Origin: Paragyromitra xinjiangensis
Taxonomy: Eukaryota > Ascomycota > Pezizomycetes > Pezizales > Discinaceae
DNA: 64,000 nt
Assembly (NCBI GenBank): GCA_038503065.1
Contig: JBCAMK010000010.1
Coordinates: forward strand, 1,984,001 to 2,048,000
Direction of reading: 5' to 3'
Shown here: positions 22,246-33,086 of the stretch, in pieces
Numbering within the stretch: position 1 is the first letter of the stretch
How the letters are laid out: each line of letters starts with the position of its first letter
The notes under the pieces: generated by a model
Databases searched by the model: none
The model's input: only the letters and a program-made list of their open reading frames with translations
What the model was told of the DNA's origin: nothing
Made by a program: the position numbers and the translations under genes

Positions 22246-24925
22246 ATGTTGACTGTTTCCTCCGTTACTACGAGGACGAACACTCCCGCTCCCGGTTCCC
22301 CGACTCGTGCGACGTATCCGCCAGATGTACTCCATGCAGCAGTTGAGGAAGAGAAGATGGCCGAGAGCAGGGTGTTGCTTATCATGACAGGTACTTTCCT
22401 CTTGAAACGTTTCGGAGTTGTTATCATCGCTGGAGAAATGCTGATCTGGGTCCTGGAATCTCCAAGGGGGAACTATCTGCATGGTTCGGAGTCCGAACGG
22501 TTACGTTCCGGTATGCATAACATAGTTTTCGCTAGATATGATCAATTGGATGTCCTCGGAATACTGATTCGGTGGCTTTACAGGCAACTGGGTTCTTGGA
22601 TTCTTGTCTCAAGCCACAGCCGTCGTTCAATGATGGGTCGCCCATTAAGCAGATACCGGTTATGGTTGGCGATGGGGAGATCCAGATGTTTGATACCCTA
22701 CGTATGTTTGTTTCTACTTGTTTGCCCGTCGGATTTCTTACAGAATTTAGGTACACCACCGTCTAAACACTCCCGTCGCATTCGTTTCGCAGCACTCGAG
22801 TTCTCGCCACTACTCGATAGCTCTAGTATCAACGCCAAAGGATGGGGAGAGATTGCACGAGCTATCCAGCGGAACTACAAACTATTTGATGCGTTTGTGA
22901 TTCTGCATGGGACAGACAGCTTGGCTTACACTAGTTCTGCCCTAAGCTTTATGGTCAGCAATCTGGGGAAGCCGGTCATCTTGACCGGCTCTCAGGCGCC
23001 AATGTCAGAGCTCCAGAATGATGCTACGGATAATTTACTGGGCAGTCTCATCATTGCGGGGCATTACATGATTCCGGAGGTCTGCTTATTCTTCAACCAT
23101 AAGCTATTCCGTGGAAACCGGTATTACTCCCCTCTTTAGCTTTTCTTGTCCTTTGCTGATTCTTCTCCCAAAGCGCAACCAAGACGAACGCCCATGACTT
23201 TCACGCTTTCACTTCTCCAAACTTCCCCCCACTCGCGAGGGTGGGGATATCGGCGAATATTAACTGGCCACTGATCGAGCGCCCCTCCACGATGCAGCCA
23301 TTTTCCATCCAGACAAGGTTGTCAACAGCTCATGTGGCATGTCTGCGGATCTTTCCAGGAATCTTGCCAGAGATGGTGAGAGGCGTGTTAGGGCTGAGAG
23401 ATCTGAAGGGATTGGTGCTGGAGACTTTCGGCGCCGGGAATGCGCCAGAGGATGATGAGCTGATTGGAGTCTTAGAGGAGGGAGTAAAGAAGGGCGTGGT
23501 GATTGTCAATGTTACCCAGTGCCAAGTGGGAACTGTGAGTCCATTGTACGCGTCTGCAACAGCATTGGCGAGAGCTGGCGTGGTGTTTGGTTTGGATATG
23601 ACAAGCGAAGGTATTTCCCCTCTTGCCCAGCCATTTTGTCTTGACGATCTTTCTGTTTTCCGCTTTTCCGAGCTGTCTCCTTCCTCCTATGGCCTGTCGG
23701 TTTTTCCCGGTGATCGTCCCCAGGATTGTTTCACGTCTCCACCTTGATTTCGAGTCTTATCGTTATCTTCGTTGCTTTTTCGGTTATGGCTACCCTGTTT
23801 ACCGGGAAATGCTTAACTGAACGTCAGGAACAAACTCCCGTACCGTACCACACGCCGGGGGCGAAATCCTGACCTGATCTGCAGTGGCGATGGAGTAGAA
23901 CTGACATTTCGGTGGCAACGATCCAGCTGCTCTCACAAAGCTGTCGTGTCTCTTGGCGAATCCGTCTCTCAACGTCGACGACATCCGGAAACAGATGTCC
24001 CGTTCCATTCGTGGAGAGTTGACGGAACAAGCCGAAATTCACTTTTCACACCCGAACTCGTTCCTGCCGCCAAAGCTGTCAAGCTTGACGGCGTTGGGTT
24101 ATGCGATCGCGAGTGGGAATCATGAGGAGATTGTGGCAATCCTAAAGGAGACCAAGGAGTTTCTGCTAAACGAGTTTGATTATTCAGGAAACACACCATT
24201 GGTAAGTGGTATTTTTATGATAAATTGTTTGTTTCGCCGAATGTTTTCTGCAGTGCTGTCGTGTTTTCTTGCTTTCATGTTGTCCCACGCGGAAAAGTTG
24301 GTCACAAGGGAGTTACTCCTTTGTCGGTTGTGTTTGCAGATCTTTAGACCACTTTTCGGTCTTTTGCGCTTCACGATGTTCTGCGTCATGAATCCTGGTT
24401 ACTTTTTTTTTTCTGTCGTTACATAATGTGTTGGTCCGTGCCGTCTATTGGCGCTGCTTGCCCCTCCCCCACACTCCTTCCTTTCCCCGGAATCAGGATA
24501 TTCTTTCTCTTATTCGCCTAGCCAAGTCTTTTTGATCCGGTGATGTTCCATTTATCGCCCAAACGAATCGCAAATCGTTAACAAGGCACGAACAGCACCT
24601 AGCGGCCACGTGCACCAATATCGACATTCTTCGTGACTTTCTCTCTCGGGGCGCGTCAGTGCACCTGCGTAACCGTGACGGCAGGACGCCGCTGTTCCTG
24701 GCTGCCGAAGCGGGGATCGAGGATAATGTAAAGCTGCTAAAGGAGAGTGGAGCGCATCTACATGCAGATGAGGTGGAGTTAGCGATGTTGCTTAAAGCGA
24801 AGGCTGAAGAGGCTGCTACCCATGGTAATGGTGGCAATAATGGGAATAATGGGAATGGTGGTACCAATGGGAATGGGAATTCTAACGGGTGTAGGGTTAG
24901 GTGTTGGAAATTTGCGGGGGTTTGA
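22246..24925 (+). CDS. L-asparaginase with C-terminal ankyrin repeats
   Basis: Hydrolyses L-asparagine to aspartate and ammonia. It resembles the cytosolic asparaginase plus ankyrin architecture of animal ASPG. Exons 22246-22390, 22467-22510, 22584-22701, 22751-23120, 23174-23610, 23927-24201 and 24596-24925 join in frame to 572 residues. The catalytic signatures are present: the first Thr motif MTGGTI (Thr about 51) and the second motif HGTDS (Thr 157, Asp 158), followed by PVILTGSQAPMSELQNDATDN. The C-terminal asparaginase subdomain carries LVLETFGAGNAP. Two or more ankyrin units follow (about 430-520; GNTPLHLAAT, DGRTPLFLAAEAG). The last about 25 residues are a Gly/Asn low-complexity tail. 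No signal peptide was seen. Introns 5 (316 nt) and 6 (394 nt) are much longer than others in this window. The start is the first ATG; an internal Met at about 38 is possible. Confidence 0.9.
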
Positions 24926-25417
24926 GCACCTAAGGTACTGTACCTGGTTAGATATCTGGGCTCCCTGTCTTTTTTTTTTTTTTGCTTTTCTGTACTTCCT
25001 TCGTTCTTTACCACAATTGTTTTTTCTGCCTGTTTTTGTTATACCCCGAATTGTGACAACTGCCGGATGTGCCTTTCCCTTCTTCGAGTAGATCAAAAAG
25101 TAACACGACGAACTTCCTCACCCGCCTACCGTGCATAAGATGCTATTCCAAGTCCACTCTAAGACACCACCTGATTGACGGGTGAACCAGGTGCTGATTT
25201 ACGTGGGGTAGATGCATCTATCCGTGGTGGGCCGAGGATAGATGGAAGTCCCCACCAAGGTACACTATGGCTAACTAAATCCACTTTATTTTTAATTATT
25301 TTTGTTGATCAAAAAGTATGTAGCGATCAGAACTGAAGGCGGTCAAAGAATAGCCGCCAACGGTTATTTTTCTTTTAGGTAGTTGAATACCCATAGTTAG
25401 AGGGGTGTGCTGTTCTC

Positions 25418-25432
25418 TGATAAGATGATAAG
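25418..25432 (+). promoter_or_regulatory. paired GATA-factor sites
   Basis: Two TGATAAG heptamers are spaced 8 bp apart (25418-25424, 25426-25432) and are followed at once by GATATC. AreA/Nit2-type GATA activators of nitrogen genes bind paired HGATAR sites. These lie between an asparaginase gene and a gene for an NmrA-type AreA co-repressor. Binding is inferred, and the distance to the next start codon is large (about 2.75 kb). Confidence 0.35.
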
Positions 25433-26908
25433 ATATCAAAGCGTTTCGCGCACCTCCCCTTTTCCTGGTCGGAGATGACCTTCATCGTGATAAAGTATGG
25501 GTTGTGCTCATTCGTCCTGATACCGACAGTCTGGTACTGCCAGGGATCCCGACTGGTTATCTGTAACAGTAATGTTCCGGATCTGGATACCTTCCCGATT
25601 GAGGGGGTTGTAATCGTCAAACCAGACAGGGGAATGTTCTCGACCTTTTCCTCGGAGCAATCAGAGGTCTCGCTCAACGACGTGTCGTGCACTTGTATGA
25701 TACGCTCAGTCGCTTAATCGTTTTCATCGTCCATCCCACGTTACGTACTCTTGACACGAGATTTGGAAAGGTTTGAAAGTTCTAAATCCCACAGTCGTGG
25801 GATGGGGATGTCCGTCATTGACCAGCTAAGTACAGCTTTCAGCTCCGCTGCTAGAGTGCAAAGAGCAGGCCACTTGAGAAAGAAGAAGTAACCAGGCACA
25901 CGCTTACCTATAGCAAACGTCTCGGCCCTTTTTTTTTCTCCCTACTCTTTTGTTGCAAAATGGAAAGTCACGATGATTTGGCTGCCATTACATCCGGGGT
26001 AGGAGCCAACCAGGCATGGGGAAGTGGCTGCAGGACGTTGAGATTTGACTGAAAGGATGGTGGGTTACATAACAACCGCATGCAAACACCCACGCCGCAT
26101 AGCCTTGTGACCCGAACCCGGGGGTTGTGGTTGTTTTTTTTTTTTGTTAGTTTTTTTTCTCCTCCTTGCTTGCTCACTCACTTGCTTGTTCGTTCGGTTT
26201 TGGAACACCACTGGAACACCAGCTGGACTGGGGAAAGACTTATCGTGAAGTTCCTCAGTCCGCCACGCACGGGCCCTCGTGGAGGGATCTCGCCCTGTGC
26301 ACAGCAGATAGAGTATCTACGATACCTACTCCGGAGAGTACATACATAAATCCCCTTGCAATTGAGTATGTAAAAAACACTGGGATAAAGCGGAGAAAGC
26401 GCCATGTGTTCGAATACTTTGAGATAATGGTTCCATCATGCCCCATATCTCTGTCCGTACCCAAAGCACTTCGGAGAGCCCGCCAAGATGGTAGCCTCCC
26501 TTCGCGTCGAACGGTCGCAACGAGGACTAGTTTTCCGCATGGGTTTGAGCTCTGCGCAAGTTCCAACAGCGCGACGTCTGCTGACTTGAATTTTTCTTCT
26601 CGTTCCTGCCTGCCTGCCCAGGCAAGCCCACGAGGATGAACCGCCATGGCTGGTGGGTCGGCTGTTACGTAAATCTACCGCTGCCGTTCAACTGGTTGCT
26701 GCTTGATTGATTGACCCTGTCTGTTGCCTCTGCCTGCCTCCTGTTGTCGTCAAAAGGAAAAAGGAAAAAGGAAAAAAGGCTGAAAAAAAGAAGCAGAAGA
26801 AGGAGCATCGTGTCTTTTGTCAACCCACGAGAAAGAGGATTTCCAATTTCCCTGCCTTTGAAGGAGGTTGGACGAATTGAAGATGAAAAATTGCATTGGG
26901 ACTCCGAA

Positions 26909-26951
26909 CTGGACTGGACCGGACTGGACCGGACTGGACTGGCTGGACTGG
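26909..26951. repeat. pentanucleotide microsatellite (GGACT/GGACC)
   Basis: A run of GGACT and GGACC units, with GGACTGGACC repeated, ends in GGCTGGACTGG. It lies in the upstream region of the NmrA-type gene. Confidence 0.85.
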
Positions 26952-27558
26952 TCTTTTGCCATTGCTCTTCAAGGGTTTGTAATATGGCCTCTTTGGCTCA
27001 GTCAGTCAATTACCTACAGGTGTGCACGCAGCATGGGGAGACAGGCAGACAGACACACGTCATTGCTAGCGGATGTTGAGGCTGGAAGCTCAGTTCACGT
27101 GTAGGCAGGCGGGCAGGTAGCAGAGAAAGACACGATGAACGGAAGGGTACATAACAGAGGACCACCGGGCGGAGGGCGAAAAGGGGAAGAGGTTGGTGGA
27201 AGACAGCATTAACATTGCCATTAACATACCGGAAGCTTCTTCGGTTGACCGCGATAATTATTACTCCTTCACCGCCACCAATATCGAGGAAGAATCTTGC
27301 TCAATTGAGTGATAGGGAGTGAGCGAGTGAGCAGGTGAGCCATAGCGTCATTCATCGTGGTGATTACCTTACTGTACATACATAGTTCCAGACGAGATGA
27401 TTCTCTTTCTCGTTCTCGTTCTCCCTCCCTCTCTCTCCCTCCTCTCCTGGTATAAGAACTAACTTGATCGACCCAGGTATCCCCAGCAGCTTCTAAGGAC
27501 CCCTCGGTTGTATTGCAGGAGAAAACCCATTCCCGACCCTAGCGGATAGTAGCGCCCG

Positions 27559-27594
27559 TCTTGTCTTGTCTTGTCTTGTCCTGTCCTGTCCTGT
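27559..27594. repeat. pentanucleotide microsatellite (TCTTG)n(TCCTG)n
   Basis: About four TCTTG units are followed by three TCCTG units, differing by a single T/C change spread over consecutive copies. It lies about 600 bp before the NmrA-type start codon, probably near or in the transcribed leader. Confidence 0.85.
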
Positions 27595-28183
27595 GCTTGT
27601 TAGACGCGAACTCTGGTTACTTGCAGGAGCAAAGAAAAGTTTATTATATATCCTTTTCATCCCTTGCACCTCACCTCCCACAACACAACCCTTTACCCCT
27701 CGACCCCGCCTTTTTCTTTCTCTTCTCATCAATCCTCCTGTTCTTCCTTCTCTTCCTCTTCTTCTCTCTAGGTTGCTATTTGAAGCCCCCAAAGGTTCAT
27801 TGAAAGAACGGATAAAGCAAGAGGGAGGAAGAGAAACCCTATTGTACTATTCTGGGGTGGTGACGGCGTTGACGATCTTATCTCGACTTCTCCCTTCATT
27901 GTTTACCTCCTTTTCCATCGTTTCTGGTTCCCTCTTTTATCTCTTCTCTCCTGCTCTGGTGTAGAAGTTTTGATTGATTGTTTCGTTGCTGGTGTTTGCT
28001 GGCTTTGTTGCTGCTGCCGCTGGCTGCTGCCGATCTGTTTTTGCACCTGCATTCCTCGATCCCTCTATACTTGCTTTTCCCATTCTCCATCCTCTATTAT
28101 CAACAATCCCATCTTGTTTCGCTCGGCAACCGAAACCCCATCATCCCACTTTCCCCACGTGCTCGGCTAGGCCAAACTATTGA

Positions 28184-29419
28184 ATGCCCAGGAAAACTGC
28201 CCAAGCTGGTCCTCGCCCCTCCGCCATCGTCATTGAACCCCACATGACGGATTCTGAACATCTTCCAACCGCTGCGAAGCCGCAAAAGGTCATTGTCGTC
28301 CTCAATGCCACCGGTCGACAAGCTTCCAGTGTTGTCCGTGTAGCTTCCGCTGTGGGCTACAAGGTGCGCGCTCAGCTCCGTTCCCTGTCAAAGGATCTAC
28401 AGCTATCGGCAGAGCTCTCACAGCTCCCCAACGTAACTCTTATCGAGGGCAGTTTGGATGACGCAGAATTCGTATCGACACTATTTGTTGGCGCCCAGTA
28501 CGCATTCGTCAATACAACCCCCTACTCATGGACGGACGAGGTAGCTACGGGGAAGGCGCTGGCATTGGCGGCGCACAAGGCGGGGATCAGACACTACATT
28601 TTTTCATCGTTGACAGATCACTCCACACACGACCCTGCACTAGCGCCGTTACCTCTATGGGCGACAAAATTCACCGTCGAGCAGTACATTCGGCAGCTGG
28701 GAATACCCTCAACTTTCGTGTATGTCGGGTGCTACCATAACAATTTTTCGTCAAGACCGTATCCACTATGGCAATTGACACCGAAATCCGATGGGAGCTT
28801 CGTATGGAAGGCGCCATTTCCACCAGACTACCCCATCCCATTCATCGACACGGAACACGATCTCGGAGCAGCAGTGATTCAGATATTGAAGGATGGTGTC
28901 AAGAAATGGGGTGGACAAAGGTATGCAGCTTTTATTTATCGCCCAATTTTAGAGCTTCATGAGAAATCACTCAAATGAGTGGCTGCCAATAATTCCAAAT
29001 CCCAATTTTTATCTCGATCAATAGTTATCTCTGGTTCGTTTATCTGACATTTATGTAGGATTCCACTTGCTTTTGAGGTTCTCACCCCCCTACAAGTCTG
29101 TCATCGTTTCAGCAAAGGCCTCGGACGGCCCGTCAACTACCAACCACACCATCTGGAAATCAGCATCCCTATCCCTGCCGGCTACCGTGACCAGTTGGAA
29201 GGCATTGTCAATGTCCTATGCGAGCAAAGAGCACCCTACTTTAGACCAGAAATGGAACAAACTTGTCCAGCGCTGTCGAGGCAGCTATGGCCAGGTTGGA
29301 GGGGAATGGAAGAATATGCAAGGGAGGTATGGCCTATCGAGGAACGAGCAAATGGAGCTTCATGGATTCAAAGTGGTATTGCAACTCCGATGAGTGAAGG
29401 GATGCCAGAATCGGAGTAA
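28184..29419 (+). CDS. nmrA: NmrA-type nitrogen metabolite repression regulator
   Basis: In Aspergillus and Neurospora, NmrA/Nmr1 binds the GATA factor AreA/Nit2 and represses nitrogen catabolic genes when good nitrogen sources are present. Exons 28184-28920 and 29059-29419 (138-nt intron) give 365 residues. The Rossmann-like N-terminus has the family's NATGRQ motif (residues 41-46) in place of a standard dinucleotide-binding GxxGxxG. Further matches in order are TLFVGAQYAFVNTT, HYIFSSLTDHS, WATKFTVEQYIRQLGIPSTFVY, FIDTEHDLGAAVIQILKDG, and the C-terminal LWPGWRGMEEYAREVWPIEE helix that ends NmrA proteins. Length is close to that of known NmrA. The N-terminus may start at Met21 instead. The long upstream spacer suggests complex regulation. 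It follows the asparaginase gene in the same orientation. Confidence 0.9.
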
Positions 29420-30772
29420 TCGGCTGGGAGTGGTGGATGAGAGCGCCTGAAGATGGTTCATACGGCGTCTATACATTAGGATAGAAAAAAAGCACTTTTA
29501 CTCCGGGTTGGAATGTGTCTTCGGCATATTTTTCTTTTATCGGGGGGTTGGAAGGCATCATTGGGGTGGCTTGGCGGGGAATCCGGAAGCAAAAAGTTCT
29601 GTTTTTCTTTTTCGTTTCCATTTTCGTTTTGTGGTTTTTTTTTGGGGGTGTATTATTTTTCGTCTCATGGTCTCTCTACTCCTTTTCGGTTTTTTGTTTT
29701 CGGTTTCTATTGTTTATTTTGCTCTTTACGGCTGCTAATGCCATTGGGGCCGGTTTTTTGCGTAACTCTTGCCCTTTCTGGGGCTCGTGACTCAACTATC
29801 ATATTTGTTGTCTAGGGTACTACCTTAGCCTATGTCTGGGGTTTATCTTCTTCATTGGTTCTAGAGAACCTGGAGGAGAACAAAATATCAAACAAATCGG
29901 GGAACAAACAAAAATTCCATTGTGGGAAATACCGAGCATCAACCTGGGTCCCAAAGCTATTTCCTTTTTGAACCTGAGTGCTAAGAACTTTACTAACTCA
30001 AATATTAAGGGGTAAACACCTATACTCCAGAGGACTTATAGACGGGGAGCTCTGCCTGATGATCACGTACTGCCTAGATAGAAATAGGCTACATGATACT
30101 GAACACATCATGATCAGCCAAAAGAGAGTTGATGGCGAAAACGAAAAAGAGGACAAAAGCAAGAAATCAATAACAGCTACTTAGGCGACACCGCAAATTC
30201 TACCCATCCAGGTAACGTCCCTACGATGCCTGCCGGCACTTCTCCTTAGTTAAGCACCCCAGATTCAGTACGCGAGTTTTGCTTTTTACCCCACATTCTC
30301 ACCACTAGCCGAGTGCGGGGTAAGCTAAGGTACCCATTTAGTACATCACATCTTCGTTCCTAAGGTATAGCGATCGATCGGGTTAACTAAGGCCTCACGG
30401 TTCTCACATCGATAATTAAATCTACACCACCTTATCCATGGTGTACATCACATAGATGTGCCGCTTTTGGATTTTTGTTATGTGTAGTGTTGAATTCTAT
30501 CGCTATAGGTGTGTAAAAGGGAACACATGCAGACACGATGTGCCAGCTTAATGGCTTTGAGTAATCGGATAATAACTTTCTGCAACGCGCGATGCACGAT
30601 GCAATTGCGCTGTTAGAGGCCACAGGTTACTTTGCGATTCCCTCCATGCACTCAGGCAGGGCTCGGAGATTTCGGAACCAGTTGTTCGAAATCTATTGAT
30701 CCCTTTCTCCCTCTTCCCCTAGCGAGAGACGGCTGATCCAGGGCAAAGGTTCGATATGCCGGATGCCGAGTA

Positions 30773-30898
30773 CAGTCGCATCTCGCTATGCCGGAACTCA
30801 GTATGCTAAATCCTTTGCTGTCCCGTATCTTTTGGGAAAACTTGCTATCCCGTACGAGATCTACTGTATTCTGGGTGTCCGGCATAACGAGGTGACTG
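30773..30898. mobile_element. pogo-like MITE, CAGTC termini, TA-flanked
   Basis: The element is 126 bp and flanked by TA on both sides (30771-30772, 30899-30900). The left end CAGTCGCATCTCGCTATGCC and the reverse complement of the right end, CAGTCACCTCGTTATGCC, share the inverted repeat through GGA. The CAGTC-type termini with TA duplication and a TATGCCGGA motif are like those of fungal pogo/Fot1 elements. Internally there are inverted copies of an (A)CAGCAAA motif. It has no transposase. Confidence 0.8.
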
Positions 30899-30919
30899 TA
30901 TTAGGTGAAATTCGTACGA

Positions 30920-31160
30920 AATAGCAAATTGTCCGTAACAGCAAATAATCCCCAGGTTTGACGCACCATAAACTATTAGGGTTAGGGATTTATATGCCTA
31001 GACACAGGATTTTGGTGCCACCCAATAGATCTAAATATGGGCTGTCAAGCCAAGAAAATCCGCGACAGCAAATATCATTTATATGGCGGCAGGGGTTTAG
31101 TGTCACCCAATTCCCATACGGCACGAGATAGTGAGGAATCCGTGACAGCAAATCCATTTT
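30920..31160. repeat. degenerate direct repeats with a GACAGCAAAT core
   Basis: CCGTAACAGCAAAT (about 30932), CCGCGACAGCAAAT (about 31064) and CCGTGACAGCAAAT (about 31142) share a core that also appears inverted inside the neighbouring MITE (near 30807 and 30842). The last two sit in a roughly 75-80 bp duplicated unit that also shares a CACCCAAT block (31019 and 31102 regions). A telomere-like TTAGGGTTAGGG lies at 30976-30987. Confidence 0.65.
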
Positions 31161-33086
31161 GGTGGTAAAAGGCATGTAGCAAGGGATCCGGGCAGTGAGT
31201 TCGTATCGAGGTGCAACTGAATGTAAAGCCGACGTGTTCGCTTCATGTTGTGCTTAATCGCTGAAACGCAGTTACACAGCTTTTTTATGGGTTATTGGAG
31301 GGCATCTGTTGAGGTTTGGGCGTTAGAGCCAGCTCCAAGGCAGCCTAGAACAGAGCATCTCTCCATAGGTGATGTGGTAGTACCAAATACTATCCTCCCA
31401 AGGGCTTGCGTGTTCATTCTCGACTTCGCAACCGAAAAGGCGTAAACGAGATCTTAAAATGCGAAAGCTCACCGGTTCGGGAGGGAGATACCTAGGAGAA
31501 GTCCTGAAAAAATACAAGCAGAGCTTCGACCCTTAGTTGCCGTATCTGGTTCTCTGAGCTGCAAAGGGTTGCTTGCTGATCTTTTTGGGGCAAAGCTAGG
31601 GTAGTTGCAGCCCCGACTACAGCCGCAGTGCGCAGCATGAGAACGTCAGCACCAGCCGAGAAGAGTAAGTTCCTTGGCTCTAGTTAGTGAAAGCGCATAG
31701 TTTATTCAGTTAAGCCTAGTGCTTTTTCCTGGCTTTTTCCGTTTTTTCCCGTCAAAATGGATGGGATCCTATTGTCAAGTCGATTTTGCACGTTCCAAAA
31801 TCAGAGACACGCGAAATTTTTGCGCATGGAAGATAATTGGTTGACCGCTGCGTTCCTGGATTGCCATCGATTTTGATGCGTTTCCTGCAATTTTGTTCCT
31901 GTCTAGAACCCTGCTGCTGGGAGGGATATGGGTATTCCCGGACGAATACTTTTGGTTATGAGTATTATAGGCATCTGTGGGTTACTTTGCTGCCCTTTGC
32001 ACTGAAACCTGAGAGTTTGACAGTGTGGCGAGTGGGTCGCGATTCAAGCAGGGGGTACGTCTGACAGTTGAAGACGGTCAGCTGAAATTGTGAGGCTGTA
32101 TTTTACTTGTATTGGTAGGGCTTGCGCGGATTTTGTTCAGGGCTGTAGATATCTTTTGCTGCTGCCATTCGTGTTTCAGTTATATGCGAGTGATAGTTGG
32201 TGCGTTATCAGTCAACGGAAATACCCAGTAAGCCAATTGACGGATGCACTTTTTAGTTTTCTGGGGTGAATTATCGAGCACATGACGTGCTTTTTATTCT
32301 ATTTTTGCCCTCTACTAGGCTTATTGTGAATTTTTGCGTTTATACGTCCATCTCTGTAGAGATGTTAGAGGCTTATGAAACGATTCACCTTTCGATGACG
32401 CAGTTTGAAATATCCCGTTAAAACTTAAGAGAATAGGTGGCTAAGCGATGCTAATCTCGTTTCACAGCCAGCCTAACATGTGCTCCTGATAAGGATGAGT
32501 ATTTCGGATTCCTATATAGCCTATCCTAAATACATACTAACGGGTGGAAGATTAAGTAGAGTAGGCGAAGGAGATTAAAGTGCAAGTCTTCGATAAAAAT
32601 GTCTAGCTGGGGGCCTAATAACAACGGCTTTTTTGTTCGCCAACTCCATCCCCTCGTTACTTGCATCGGCTTCTTGGTTTGTGATGGCCGGCAGGACAAT
32701 CGATATGGCAGTTAACTGGAAGGGTACGGCAGAGAAAGGCATCAGAGCATGGGATCGACGACGTGGCCTACGGCCTAGCTGAAGGAAACAGGTTATAATT
32801 TTTTTCTTATATAGTTGGATCTTACTTTAGATAGGCTGACTTGGCTATTCTACTGTAGGCAGCGTTCAAATTCTGGGGGTGGAACCTGCGCACCCGTGTG
32901 TAATAGGTCTACCTAGATTGTGGGCCTCTGGTAGGTTCCTGCTATCCATCTTATCTTTGCATGAGGTTTGAACATATATGGTGGCCACGAAGCCTTTATA
33001 TATCCATCTATCTACGACTTGACAGAGCTTCTACGAGTATCTGCTTCGTATACCCTATTTACCGATAACCCTTTAAAAAGGACCAT

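Larger units (their letters stand above)
24926..28183. other. long regulatory spacer upstream of the NmrA-type gene
   Basis: About 3.3 kb without a credible gene but with several features. Hairpin-forming segments lie at about 25165-25245 (CACCTG...CAGGTG and the palindrome TAGATGCATCTA). Paired GATA sites occur at 25418-25432. Two pentanucleotide microsatellites (26909-26951, 27559-27594) and long CT-rich tracts (about 27400-27450, 27660-27780) are present. Pyrimidine tracts upstream of a start codon are typical of fungal transcription start regions, so much of 27.4-28.18 kb may be 5' leader. Confidence 0.5.
29420..33086. other. long AT-rich spacer with transposon relics
   Basis: About 3.7 kb without a credible gene. 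T-rich 3' flank of the NmrA-type gene (29.5-29.8 kb) comes first. A pogo-like MITE at 30773-30898 is followed by degenerate direct repeats to about 31160. From 31.2 to 33.0 kb only short, non-protein-like frames were seen. Confidence 0.5.
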
